A stretch of 64,000 bases of DNA from Fonsecaea monophora. Taxonomy: Eukaryota; Ascomycota; Eurotiomycetes; Chaetothyriales; Herpotrichiellaceae. How positions within the stretch are numbered: position 1 is the first letter of the stretch; every line of letters starts with the position of its first letter. A program made the position numbers and the translations under genes. Below the pieces are notes generated by a model. The model was not told the origin of the DNA. It did no database searches and saw only the letters and a list, made by a program, of their open reading frames with translations. Positions 1 through 11,109 of the stretch are shown here, piece by piece. Location: contig NW_019174054.1 in NCBI RefSeq assembly GCF_001642475.1, positions 29,634 through 93,633 of the forward strand, written 5' to 3'.

Positions 1-1241
1 GATGCATCCGAAAATGGCGTCTAGGCCCTGGTCAAAAAATGCTGTACGCCTATGGTCAACTTCACATTCCATTATCATGTTGCTCCTAAGGGGAAACCCA
101 CCTGTCGTCCATTTCCATGCCGTCTGAAAGTCTGGTTCGGGCGTTCTTTCCGATTGCACTGCACGCTCCAGCTTCTCGCTGCGCATCACGTCGGCCGTGA
201 GTCTGAGGGCGAGAGTCCTGAAGTCCGGCGCGCCGATGTGGTGCGAAACCCAATCAACGGCTGGCTCCGAGCAGATTGAAAGATACGAGGAAGGACCTAG
301 GGGTGTTTATGGTCAACAAAGTTCGTTCCCACTGGACCAAGGCAGGAGCTAACCGTGGACTTCGCTGACATCCTGTTGCACTCATTAGCAGGCACATTCT
401 CACCTGAAGTGGATCCGAGTATACAGACCTCGATGCCTATATCAGCACACGACCCTCCGGAAGTTGTGGCAGGAGGCGACACGGGCTCTTGAACCGAAGG
501 ATGACTCTCCTCCCCAGGCGGGATTTCTTTGGGGCTGAGGGTTCTCCGGACAGAGTGCTCTGGCTCTCCGTAGGGTGGCGGCTGCGTCGCCTCTGACGGT
601 GCTCGAAGATTGGTGGATATACAGAGTGCAGAGGAGTAAGTGTCGTCGACAGTGGACAAGACTGCATCAGCCCATGGCTCAAAGGCATTCGTATCCACCT
701 GGGGCATATTCCCGGTGGGCTGCAAAGGGCCAGCCGATGATATAGAGCCTGCTCGAGGACTCTGAAACTGGGTTGTTGCAGCTCCAGCAGAAGGTGTAGG
801 GGCGGCCACAAGGATGGTGTCCTCTTTATTCGCATTCGAGATTTGAGGTCCAGGTGCTGACATCACAGCGGCGGCCTCAGGCTGGGGTGGGATTTGCGAA
901 CTCTGGAGGAGTGCCTCCAGGCGCGCAAATCGTTCATCCAGCGCCCTATCCCGATCCTTACGCTTTCGTGTCCTCTGTTGTGCTGGGGGGAACCAGCACT
1001 CCTCGTTGTGATCCTGCGTTACAGTCACTCAGCTGGTCCCTCAAGACGTTGCCTTGTCTATATATATATACCAAACAATTTCCACATGGTTTCACGCCGC
1101 TGCCTGTGAGAGCGAATGACCGAATCAGCACGCGAGCAACAATACTTTTGCGGATGGAGATGGAAGCTCACATCTGGCCTTTTTGATGCGGCAGTGATTA
1201 CAAGCAAGTGTGCACTTGGGAGCCTGTCTCGGTCCTGCCAT
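1..1241 (-). CDS. Zn2Cys6 transcription factor, N-terminal part (gene runs off left edge)
   Basis: Likely a sequence-specific nuclear regulator of the Gal4 type. The model has five exons: 1241-1172, 1103-1072, 1013-404, 296-102 and 41-1, continuing beyond the window. The zinc cluster is seen only after splicing: exon 1 gives Cys14, Cys17 and the first base of Cys24, the 32-nt exon 2 gives Cys24, Cys30 and Cys33, and exon 3 gives Cys40. The spacing is CX2CX6CX5CX2CX6C, a full Gal4 motif. A basic linker (RTRKRKDRDR) and a short coiled-coil-like stretch follow, then a Ser/Pro-rich region. Exons 4-5 resemble the start of the middle homology region usual in these proteins. The start ATG at 1241 sits just before the cluster. 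The target is unknown. Exon 4 and 5 boundaries are less sure than exons 1-3. Confidence 0.82.
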
Positions 1242-2345
1242 CTGGAATCGTGGCGTGTTGAGTTGCGACAGAAAATGGACGACGGGGATCTACGATAGAA
1301 AGTGACAATGATGAGACACAGTGATAGCTCCGCTCATACGAACGTAGTGTCGCCCAGCGAGAGAGCTTTTTCCTGCGAATTATGGGATGGGGGAGGGAGG
1401 GTTTTGTGGGGTTTGCGGGGTTGTCCAGGACGCCGTGTCCGGGGAGCATGACCCACTGTTTACACCTTCGATCTATGCCTCGCGTTGGATGGTGCATCGT
1501 TCTACGGTCACCCCAGGGCCAATAGAGTCTTGATGGCGAGGGTTCCAGCTATTGAAAGGAGGATCGAGGTGTTGCTAATGCAGCTCGTTCGACTCGTGCA
1601 TGTCCTCGTCGATCCTTGACTGAAAAGGTTCGCATTAAAATCAATGCTTTAGGCCGAAATGCCCGGCCAACACATCCTTGCAACGAACTTGACCAAAATT
1701 TCACAAGGTACATCACCTCAATCTCTCATCTTTGATAGCTCGAGGATTTCGATCATGCATCTCCTCTCCCAGCTCAAGGGAATCACCTGCACAACATTGT
1801 GAACAGGATACTCTCTTTGAGGTGTGCCCCTGGTAGAATCACAAGTGACAGCGTTTTCCAACTTGGGCCCATGCTTTGCCCAGTCCGGGCTCCGGAACAG
1901 ACAACGAAACTTGGTTCCGGCTTCCGGACAAAAGGGGAAAAATCCAGCTTCGCCGAGCTCACCCCGGGTTATAGGAAGCACAGCCTCCGATTGGCTGCAA
2001 CATTGTCCGCCAACTCTGTTTAAGCACTATCTGCCATTGTCGGATAATGGTGGGGATCGTACGATCAGGCACCACTGAGCACCGGCGAAAGTACACGACT
2101 TCTTGTAAATGGAACTTGTAAATGACGAAGTATACATGTGCCTCGAGATAAGCCTATTACCAATCAGGGGCCACACAATTGTCTCGAACCAGCAGGGTCC
2201 AGTCAAAGGTAGGCACGGGGGAGCTCGGCATTATTGGGACGTCCCGCCGTCTCTCTGGCGCACCTGATTTAGTACAAGCCTTAATGAACTATCTTACAAC
2301 TGCACGGTACCACGGTGCGGTACCGCCACAGATCAATCGGTCGAC
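1242..2345. other. Intergenic region, promoter of the left-edge regulator
   Basis: No convincing gene is seen. It lies between the start of the left-edge regulator and the 3' end of the next regulator, so it should hold the former's promoter. It carries closely spaced CCGG sites at 1891-1928, including CCGGAAC at 1892-1898 and its reverse complement GTTCCGG at 1914-1920. Confidence 0.5.
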
Positions 2346-4307
2346 TCATAACCGTGTTCCCGTCGCTATCGATGCCAAATCTTCACGCCCAAGGGCTGAG
2401 CGGATCATGTCGGCGACTTTCGTCAGGAGGACAGTCTCGACAGCTTGCGCGCGTTGTAACAGGTCAATTCGCCCCATCATACCTTGTAACTGGTTGATTT
2501 CCTCACTGATGCCGGTCTGAGCGCTGTTGGTGAGAGCGTCAATCATATTCTGAATGACCTTGGTGACGTACTGCACTCCTTCAGACCGAGTGTTCATCGC
2601 ATGAAGGAGCCGCATGAGATTTCCGAATCGTCGAATGTCACTCGATGTGTACTCTGTAAGCTTGCTATGCATGCGCATCAGATGGACTGCAACGGGCAGC
2701 ATGATCCAGGCGGGCCTAGCTTCGGTATCAGCCATGAGAAATCCCAACTGTGATCATTGGCCCACACATACAGAACAATGGGGATGTCCTCGGTCTTTGC
2801 TATCTTGAGGAGCTCGCCAGCCTGAATTGAAACAGCCTCGGAGACTTCCTTCAAGCTGCTCAAGGCGTATTTGTGTAAAAGCCGCGAGATAGGTCTGCTG
2901 GTATGCGAAGAGCGGATCAAGGATTCGTAAAGTGAGGCTTTGGTGGACCTGGCAAGATTGTCAGCCATCCTCTCTGACCGGGATGTCGTTCGCTTACATG
3001 TAGATGATTCGAGGAATCAGGAGCTGGACTTTGGACAAGCGCGACAGGCTGTCTTGGTCGATGGCAGATAGAGTGGTCTCATAGTATTCCGCCCACGTCT
3101 GGAGGTGGAACTCGAGCTCCGTCACCTGCCTCAGGTGCTCATTGTCCAGTTTTTGTCTCTCCCGCAGTGAACTTGCGCTGTCGAGGCGGCCGACGTTGCT
3201 CTGTAGAGCCAGTATCTCGCACATGATGTTTGACAGCATACATATGGCAACAAAGATCTGATCCACGTCCTTTTTTGGGTGGCATTTCGACCGAGGTAAC
3301 GCTGGATTGCGCTCGCAAGCCCAGAATTCGGGGAGTTTCCCCGGTGCGATCCTTCTCAACTTGTTGGGTCGGCAGAGTGCGAATGCGAGGACACGGTTCC
3401 GAACGACACAGCACCACCATGTCCGGACGTCGTGACAATCGGTGCTACTGTATAGGCGTCCCAGGATTGCATGGCGGAAGGCTTCGTCGATCCAGAAGCT
3501 GTTTACCTCTCTAGAGTTGTTGTACGGACTCCAGTGGCTCAGAAGCAAGGCTGTCTGTGTCAGTGCCACGTGGCCTTCTTTGGTGAGAGTTGCTGTCTGA
3601 TACAGACTGAGCGTGTACTCGAACAAGACCTTTTGTGCTTGTGGTACCGTCCCCAGACCCGAGACTTGCCTCTCCTCGTCGCTCAGGTGCGGGAAAGTGA
3701 CAAAAAGGACGGCTTGCAGAACCAGCGACTTCAGGGAACCATCGTCAGGAACGTCATATCTGGTCTGATACCACCGGTAAAACTCGGCTGCATTCATGGC
3801 GGGGCATAAGATGTACACACTCGTCATGAACAGCTGAACCAACTTGTCTTGCAGTTCGAGGGACAAATACGGGGAATCAATCTGTCTGCTATGCCCCATT
3901 TTGCAAGCGTTTCCAACATCTGGAGGCAACCTCCACTCCCGAGGAGGTTTCTGATGCATTGGCGGCATAGAGCTTTGTTCGATCAAGCCAAGCGACTCTC
4001 CTACTACATCCATTCCGCCTGGCGATGGTTAGTTGTGCATTGGGAACGAAACCGCACGAATCCGGGGCTCACATGAAGAAAGTAACATGCTTTCCACCTC
4101 ACCGAACGAGTTCAACTGCGGTGCTGCGGGTGGGCTGGATTGCTCCAGTACAAGTTGCTGGTACTCGTAGGGATTAAAGGTGTCCATTGCCCATGAGGTG
4201 GGAGAAGCAGTGCCAGCATCGAGGTCCAGACTGATAAAATCCCAGATTGGATCTTCATTGGCGGCGGTTGGGTGCTCTGGGGTCAAGTCGCATGCGTGTT
4301 GAGACAT
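2346..4307 (-). CDS. Fungal-specific transcription factor-domain protein without visible DNA-binding domain
   Basis: Four exons (4307-4073, 4018-2998, 2948-2766, 2715-2346) give a protein of 602 aa. Roughly residues 110-500 resemble the fungal-specific transcription factor domain of cutinase transcription factor 1-like proteins, including the helix pair around LLLSHWSPYNNSRE and the arginine-rich RTWWCCVVRNRVLAFALCRP stretch. No zinc cluster is present in the first 110 residues, and none could be read directly upstream. It could be a regulator that acts through a partner, or an upstream exon may have been missed. It is divergent from the acetoacetyl-CoA synthetase gene with 735 bp between start codons and a strong palindrome in that gap, so it may control that gene. 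All three introns have acceptable GT-AG sites and branch points. Confidence 0.78.
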
Positions 4308-4778
4308 TTGGCCCTGGCTTCAAAAGCCAAGTACACCTTCGGGGCGACAGGCAAAGCCAGCGAAGGTCGTGCTGTTCTTGTTTCGGCACCTTTCAAGCAC
4401 CAACGTGAGCAGGGTGAACTTGCACTTTGGGGCGTTCTTTTATGTGTTGGTCAGGGCTGCAACGTGATTAATTGCCTTGATTGCAGTGTCATCGGCTATA
4501 TCCGGAGGTATAGCCGTAGACAAAGAACTTTGGAAGCGTCAGTCGATCGCTCTAGCCCCCATCTACAAATCTCTTCCCCATCGACAATCCTTTTTGAATG
4601 CTGTCAGCCTGAACAACAACGAGCGGCCGAATGATTTATACTGCCATGAATATTTGGCCAACAGTTGCTGGTGGCAATGGCCCATTGAACCCCTTCCAAC
4701 ACATTCTCGCAGGGATCATTGCGGATATCCTCGGCCCGCGCAAGCCCTAGGCGATTGCTTCCCAAATTGGCAAAGTAT

Positions 4779-4821
4779 TTCGGAACACCGGAGACCGGCA
4801 ATCTGTCTCCGGTATTCCGAA
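4779..4821. promoter_or_regulatory. 17-bp inverted repeat in divergent promoter (candidate operator)
   Basis: The arms 4779-4795 and 4805-4821 are reverse complements at 16 of 17 positions, with a 9-bp spacer. Each arm holds a CCGGAGAC/GTCTCCGG core and an outer TTCGGAA/TTCCGAA element. CGG-type half sites in inverted orientation are what Zn2Cys6 dimers bind. The site lies about 220 bp upstream of the acetoacetyl-CoA synthetase ATG and 470 bp upstream of the divergent regulator's ATG. The binding protein is inferred, not known. Confidence 0.5.
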
Positions 4822-5042
4822 CCATGTGCCGAGACCCACCAGAGTCGCTGAGTATGGCTAGCTTGCTGCCAGCACCAATGAGCAAAAGAGTTTGGCGTTT
4901 CCTCGAAGCCTCATCAGTATCGATTTTGGTGGACGGCCACTAGTTGTTCGCACATATCACCTATCCAAGCAGCATTGCTATAGCCAGCACCCAAAGCTTA
5001 CCTGTCTGTCGCACTTTCCGCCACATCTTCCTCCCGCGAAGT

Positions 5043-7572
5043 ATGTCTGAGCGGCACGCTCCTCGGCTGGTCTGGACGCCCCAGCATCTGGGCTCGACTC
5101 AAACAGATCGCTTCCTTCAGTTGGTCAACCACCGACATGACTTGCAGTTACGGAAGTACAGCGAATTGCACGCGTACTCGGTCAATCCTCGGACGGCATC
5201 CGATTTCTGGGTAGACTTGTTCGTTTTCTTGAATATCAAAGCAAACACTGAGCCATTGCTCGGATATGTGCGAGCGGTAAGTTGAGCAAGAATCGGGTTT
5301 CCATGGCCTTGGGGCCGAGTAAGATGTCGCTGACCTCGACTCGCTTCTTCAGGACGCTCAGAGCATGTTTCCTCCTCCCTCGTTCTTTCCTCAAATCAAA
5401 CTGAACTTTGCCGAGAATCTTTTGACTGGCAAGTCGGAGAGCGAGATAGCAATTCACGCCTGCAATGAGGGCGGCGTCAATTTGCGGTCAATCACCTGGG
5501 GAGAGCTGATATCGCAAGTGCGGCAGGCTGCAGATGCCATGGTATCATTTGGAATTGGGCAGGGAGATCGGGTCGCCGCTGTCATCTCGAACAGGCCTGA
5601 AACCATGGTCTTGTGTCTCGCGGCACTGTCACTCGGTGCTATTTGGTCTACTTCTTCCCCCGACATGGGCGAACAGGGCATATTGGATCGGCTGTTCCAG
5701 ATACGTCCGAAACTAGTCTTTGGAGAGACGGCGGTTCTCTACAATGGCCAGATGAGGGATCTCAGAACCAAGCATCGAAATTGCGCCGAACGGCTCGCAA
5801 AACATGCGGAATTTCAAGGATACTTCTTGCTCGAAACAGAAGGCTTTGGGTTCCAAGGACATGCTCAGAACGTGAAGATTGCTCCCTGGTCAAGTTTCAT
5901 TGGTCAGAGCACGGGACGGGGATTGACATTTGCTCAACTGCCCTTTTCTCATCCTGGTTTCATTGTGTATTCGTCGGGTACAGTAAGGCTGACACCCGTC
6001 CATCCCTCTTACCTGGTTAGAGGAGACTGATATTCCGTTGCAGACAGGGCCACCGAAGTGCATTGTACACAGTGCTGCTGTATGACTACCCACCCTCTGC
6101 ACACCATGACACGCGCCGACTGACCGCCACAGGGACTGCTGCTTCAAGTCAAAAAGGACAGCATACTAGGCTTTGACGTCCAAGATGGAGATGTGCTGCT
6201 CCAATATACCACAGTAAGCCCCTCTCTCCGCGTGAAACAAGGCAGTGTGGCCTCACCACAGAGATAGACAGGATGGATCATGTGGGCTATGGTCCTTTGT
6301 GGACTCGCCTACGGCGGACAAGTTGTGGTATACGATGGCTCGCCGCTGAAGCCGGACAAATTGGTCCTCCTTCGCCTCATTGAGAAGCTCAGGTCTGCAT
6401 TTGAGAGTCCAATGGTGTGTATGAACAAGTCCTGACTGGCTTCATAGGGTCACATTATTTGGAACGTCGGCACGCTTTCTATCTGATCTAAAAGCAACCG
6501 ACACCCGCCCACGTGAGTAGAACTGAGCAAACTCATGATAGAACAAGGCTTTGCTGAGCTATATGTACAGGGGACACCTTGGACCTATCTTCACTTCGGA
6601 CGGTGACATCTACCGGCAGTACGCTGCCTGCCGATGTCTGCGAATGGTTCTACGAGAAGGGCTTCCCCAAACACATTCACCTCGCATCAACCTGCGGAGG
6701 TACTGATCTTGCCTGTTCTTGTATGGTGGCCTCTCCTTCTCTTTGATGGGGCATCGACTGACTGTGATGCTAGTGGTGAGCGGCAACCCGGCATTACCTG
6801 TTTACTCGGGTGAAATTCAATGCGAGAGTCTAGGGATGGCAGTCGACATAGCCGACGTGAGCAACGAGACCTTTGTCTCGGTCAAAACAAAAGGAGAACC
6901 AGGGGAGTTGGTGTGCACCATGCCGTTTCCAAGCCAACCTACAGTTTTCTGGGGCGAGGACGGCGCCAAAAAGTATCAAGATTCGTACTTCAAGCGCTTC
7001 GGTAGGGGGGTATGGAACCAAGGAGACTTTGTGCAAATGAACACGGACACCGGAGGATACGTGATGTTGGGAAGATCGTGAGTTATTCCACTATTCCTCT
7101 GGCCCCCTCCGTTCCTTGGTTGACATTCTTTTCAAGTGATGGTGTGCTCAACCCTTCCGGGGTTCGATTTGGCTCGGCCGAGATCTACAACGTTGTCGAA
7201 AAGTTCCCCGAGATCGAGGACAGCATCTGTGTCGGGCAGAGACGTGCGACTGACAAAGATGAGAGCGTCATCCTCTTCGTCAAGATGAAGGGCAACGCCA
7301 TCTTACAAGACGAGCTCAAGGAGAGGCTGCGACAAGCCATCCGGTCGGCACATTCACCCAGACACGTTCCAAAGTATATCTTTCAAACCCCAGAGATCCC
7401 CTACACCATCAATGGCAAAAAGATTGAGATTGCCGTGAAGCAAATCATTTCCGGGAGGCGGGTGACTCCTTCTGGAACGGTGGCCAACCCAGAGTGCTTC
7501 AAGTTCTACGAGAGATTCGTCCGCATCGAGGACACGGTGCAGAAGCACGACGGTGCAAGACCCAAGCTCTAA
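5043..7572 (+). CDS. Acetoacetyl-CoA synthetase (acetoacetate-CoA ligase)
   Basis: This enzyme activates acetoacetate with ATP and CoA to acetoacetyl-CoA (EC 6.2.1.16) in the cytosol. Nine exons (5043-5276, 5353-5982, 6044-6079, 6133-6213, 6268-6392, 6448-6512, 6571-6720, 6774-7077, 7137-7572) give 686 aa, the usual length. The N-terminus has the family pattern (LVWTP, then a FLQLVN-type segment). The adenylate-forming core motif YSSGTTGPPK is restored across the intron at 5983-6043. Later come QYTTTGW, STGSTLP and a C-terminal AMP-binding lid ending in the IPYTINGKKIE segment, with the catalytic lysine expected there. In fungi this enzyme recycles acetoacetate from leucine or ketone-body breakdown, or feeds acyl-CoA to biosynthesis. 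The oxidoreductase and methyltransferase neighbours make either role possible. Confidence 0.95.
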
Positions 7573-8076
7573 ACTCTAACCGGGCGAAGCGTCAGAAAGG
7601 GCGAAATAGATCTATATTACTTGCGTCTTGTGCCTGGTGTGGCGCAATCGAGGGCCTCTTGGGAGTGAAGAGTTTGTGCGGCAGAAGATGGCATTAATTT
7701 TGTAATACGGCACATGGGAGCCACGAGGACGAGTGTCTGAGCTCACCAATCGATCAATCTCAGCATACAAAGCACCTGATTGTAGCTCGCAGGCCCGCGC
7801 GCCCTGATCCCGCGGACAAACTAACCACCAGCGTAAAGTGGGACCGGAGGATCGTTTCCTCTTGTTCCGGCAAGGCTGGCTCTGAGACCCATTCGCTCTC
7901 GACTGAAACTCCACGTTCGTTGTCAAATGCATTCGACGCACAGACTCTGTTACCAAGATATAGCCCCATTCCACCGTCTCTTTCGTCTCCTTGAGAGGGC
8001 CATAAAGTTCACCGACCTACTTCTGTTTGCACTCCTGACTAAACTAACCTCTGTAGATTGTCGATCGGTCTTCAAG
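7573..8076. other. Intergenic region between synthetase and monooxygenase
   Basis: About 500 bp on the same strand as both flanking genes. It should hold the 3' end of the synthetase transcript and the promoter of the monooxygenase. No reading frame or clear motif stands out. Confidence 0.5.
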
Positions 8077-9668
8077 ATGGCAAGTGTCACCAACGGGCAA
8101 ACAGCCAAGGGCAAGCTCGATGGCACCAAGTTCATCATCATTGGGGCTGGCTTCGGTGGTCTCGCCTCGGCGATTGAATTGAAGAAGCGCGGTGCAGAAG
8201 TGAAGGTGTTTGAGTCGTACCCCGACATGAAGAAGCAAGGTCAGTTTCTCGTCGAGGTTGCACTGAGCCTGGAAAGCTGAGTACCGCGCGCGCGTCGTAT
8301 AGGAGATGTCATCATGATCGGTTCCAATGCCACCTGCATCATGAAGCACTGGGGCTCGGTGCTGGACGAGCTTCTGCCCATCTCGTCCCAGCCTCCGGTC
8401 ATGTACATCCAGGACAAAGCCGGAAAGGCGCTTCTCAACCAAAACTTGCCTGCCGAGTTCGGGGGACATCCCAACCTCTACACGAACCGGGGCCGGGCGC
8501 AAATCTTGATGTACGAGTATGCTGTCTCTCTGGGCGTCGACATCTCCTTTGGGACACCCGTCACCGAGGTATTCGAGGACGACAATTCGGCGGGTGTGGT
8601 GGCGGGCTCTAACCGATACACCGCCGACGCTGTCATCGCTGCCGACGGAGTTCACAGCAAGACTCGCAATTTTATCACCGGTCGGACGGAAAGACCCAAG
8701 AAGAGCGGTTTCGCCGTCTACCGCTCCTGGTTCCCACTAGGTAATCTGAAGAACGATCCCGTCACCGCGCCTATTGCCGAGTCGCCGGACTCCTTGTTCA
8801 AAATCTGGATTGCAGAAGACACACACGCGATCCTAACGACAAACGTCAAATTACAAGCGGCGACATGCTTTGTCACTCACAAGGTGAGATAGTGCCGTCT
8901 CCGGCTCGGGGTCTCCGGTAAGACGTAGGCTAAATCTTTGACGTACTAGGACAAATCAGACATCAAAGAAGACTGGAATCTTCCCGGCGACAGGAAAGAC
9001 ATGGAAAAGTGTGTCGAGGGATGGGACCCGCTGTTGATCAAGATCATCCAGCAGATCCCGCCCGAGTGCCTGATCGACTTCAAGCTGCTCTGGCGAGATC
9101 CCGTCCGACAATGGGTCTCTCCCAAAGGCCGCATCTGTCTTGTCGGTGACGCGGCTCATCCTCACCTGGCTACTTCAGGCACGGGAGGAGCCCAGGCCAT
9201 AGAAGACGGAGCAACACTGGGCGTGCTCCTCGAGAAGTTGGACGGGAAGGACATACCTCTCGCTTTCAAGGCGTACGAGAAACTCCGGTAAGATAAGATG
9301 GCTCTTATCCCCCCACAGCGCAAGATGAAAGACCTAACCATTTCCGTGAACAAACTAGATACGAGCGGACCAGCCTGACACAGCGAATGGGCTGGGAAAC
9401 ACGACACGCATGGCACCAGACAGACTGGGAGTTGGTGGCCAAGAATCCCCAGGCCCTCTCGCTACCACAACCCGAGTGGCTGAACGGAGTCGACGCGGCC
9501 AAATACGCCGACGAGAGATTCGACGAGGTCATCGCACATCTTCAGTCTGGGGCGCCGTTCGTCTCGAAGAATATCCCCGAAGGCCACGTCCATAAGGACT
9601 GGACGATTGAGCAGATGTTAGCTTACGAGGGAAAGAAAGTCGACGAGAACTTTTACCAGACACGATAG
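8077..9668 (+). CDS. FAD-dependent monooxygenase (salicylate hydroxylase-like, class A)
   Basis: It probably hydroxylates an aromatic or related small molecule using NAD(P)H, O2 and a bound FAD. Four exons (8077-8239, 8303-8883, 8950-9287, 9359-9668) give 463 aa, normal for the family. The N-terminal Rossmann motif IIGAGFGGLASA is at about residues 21-32. The arginine-bearing NRGRAQILM stretch and the internal AVIAADGVHSKTR segment follow, and the second FAD motif VGDAAHPHLATSGTGG lies near residue 310. There is no signal peptide or membrane segment. Intron 2 (8884-8949) contains GTCTCCGG twice, the same core as the palindrome upstream of the synthetase. The substrate cannot be told from sequence. 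Related enzymes include salicylate and 6-hydroxynicotinate monooxygenases and tailoring enzymes of secondary metabolism. Confidence 0.93.
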
Positions 9669-10026
9669 TATACGATAAATGGATGAGGGTTGGGAAATTC
9701 AGATTGAACTGTTCAGGGCAAGTCTTGGGCATGCAGAGTCGTCAAGACAGAGATTTAATTACTCATGTGCGCCACTTCTGTTACCTTGTCGAGTTCATCT
9801 ATGCATTCAACCCTTCATTTAGTTCAATATATAGTTCAGAGGACATGTATGAACTGAAGCAGTAAAGTGAGGCTCTCGTGTGTCCATGAGAAACCGTGTA
9901 TTTCATATTATTGCAACTATACTATTCATTCCCGATACGCATCCGATTTTGCTTCTCCTGCCAAGGTCCTCGTTATGGTGTTATCCGCATAGCACCATAT
10001 CAGCATGCCTTTTCCTTCAGTACGGA
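9669..10026. other. Short convergent intergenic region
   Basis: This lies between the 3' ends of the monooxygenase (+) and the AveC-like gene (-). It is AT-rich, as expected for two 3' untranslated regions, and nothing else is seen. Confidence 0.5.
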
Positions 10027-11109
10027 TCAACATGGATACATGGAATCCAACCCGCTCCCTGGAATCATGTACGACGGGAGATGCCCCTTTGACGTTCCAA
10101 TCACGCCCAACCAGTTCAGCGGAAGATGGTAGACCGCCACCGTGGCAAAGGCACAGAATCCAATGACGGCAAAGGTGCGCACGGCATCCTGCAACGCGGG
10201 GGGCCATCTCTCATACCCCTTTTCCACCGGCGACAGTCCATTCGGATCCTTGAGAGCCAGGAGTCGCATCTGCGTGTAGAGGGAGCCGAGACTCGCGACG
10301 AGGATGGACTCGTAAATGGGGAACTGCTCGGTCTGTCCGGCCCAGAGGGTCAACGGCGCGTACGTTTTGGGATAGCCGTAGCCGTGCGTGGTCCGGATGA
10401 TGATGTTCTCGACGACAAAGTCGAAGACGAACTCGCCCAGCCAGATGATGACCACGAGCGTCATGTTGGAGATGGATGGCCAGCGACGCTTGAGGGGTCT
10501 GATGGCCGCGCAGGCCACCAGGGCGACACCCGCGCAGAAGTAGACGTACATCGGAGGCCCCCAGAGGAGGCTCTCGGCGTAGTTGTGAGGGCCGCCCTCG
10601 CGGTGGAAGGGGAGGAAGCGCGTCCAGACACCCAGGTTGACGTTGTGCGCGTTCCACGAGAAGATGTATTGCTGGCAATTGAGAAAGCCGTCCGCGACCC
10701 ATGCGACCATCCCGCCGATGACGAATTTGCCGTCGAGAGTCAGGCGACGTGTCCGAGTCCCGTCTGGTCCGAGACGAGCGACCCGGAGGGGACTGAAGAC
10801 GCAGAACCAGAAGAATCCGATGAGCACAGCGAGGCTCAATGCCTCCACCAGACGGAGACAGACGAGTCTCCATGTCGCGAGCTCGTCGTCGCCGGCGATC
10901 AAGGGTGCAGGCCGGAAGTCATCCGAGGCGAACCAGCGGATGAATGCCTGAACGCCCATGATTGTCCATGCTAGACCAAAGACAGCGAAGCCCGTGGCAT
11001 AGCCGCCCGAGTCGGATAGAGTATCGGCCCCACGGTCCTTGGATGTTGCCAGGAGCCGAGTCTCCTCCCCGGTGCCATAGTTCTGTTCAAGGTCGCCGTT
11101 GGAAGGCAT
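10027..11109 (-). CDS. Polytopic membrane protein resembling the AveC spirocyclase family
   Basis: A single exon gives about 360 aa with six or seven hydrophobic segments. Features recalled from AveC-like proteins are present in order: the RLTLDGKFVIGG segment, a NxxxNLGVW motif after an F-x-W-N segment, AESLLWGPPMYVY, RRWPSISN, FDFVVENIII, and a C-terminal QFPIYES followed by a VEKGYERWP segment. Bacterial AveC shapes the spiroketal of avermectin, and fungal relatives are uncharacterised to my knowledge. The ATG at 11109 is preferred over an in-frame upstream ATG at 11235 because the extra residues lack family character. Its place beside a monooxygenase, an oxidoreductase and a methyltransferase suggests a tailoring step on a small molecule, but no polyketide, peptide or terpene core enzyme is in the window. 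The family call is from pattern memory and needs a profile search. Confidence 0.68.
   Translation of the reverse strand: MPSNGDLEQNYGTGEETRLLATSKDRGADTLSDSGGYATGFAVFGLAWTIMGVQAFIRWFASDDFRPAPLIAGDDELATWRLVCLRLVEALSLAVLIGFFWFCVFSPLRVARLGPDGTRTRRLTLDGKFVIGGMVAWVADGFLNCQQYIFSWNAHNVNLGVWTRFLPFHREGGPHNYAESLLWGPPMYVYFCAGVALVACAAIRPLKRRWPSISNMTLVVIIWLGEFVFDFVVENIIIRTTHGYGYPKTYAPLTLWAGQTEQFPIYESILVASLGSLYTQMRLLALKDPNGLSPVEKGYERWPPALQDAVRTFAVIGFCAFATVAVYHLPLNWLGVIGTSKGHLPSYMIPGSGLDSMYPC

Noticed and set aside
2974..2997. A 24-nt intron in the second regulator using the acceptor at 2974
   Set aside because: Too short for a fungal intron; the 49-nt alternative (2949-2997) has a proper branch point and keeps the frame.
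10126..10974. 282-codon frame on the plus strand across the AveC-like gene
   Set aside because: Antisense shadow, rich in Glu/Asp/Arg from GC-rich codons, while the minus-strand protein has clear membrane segments.
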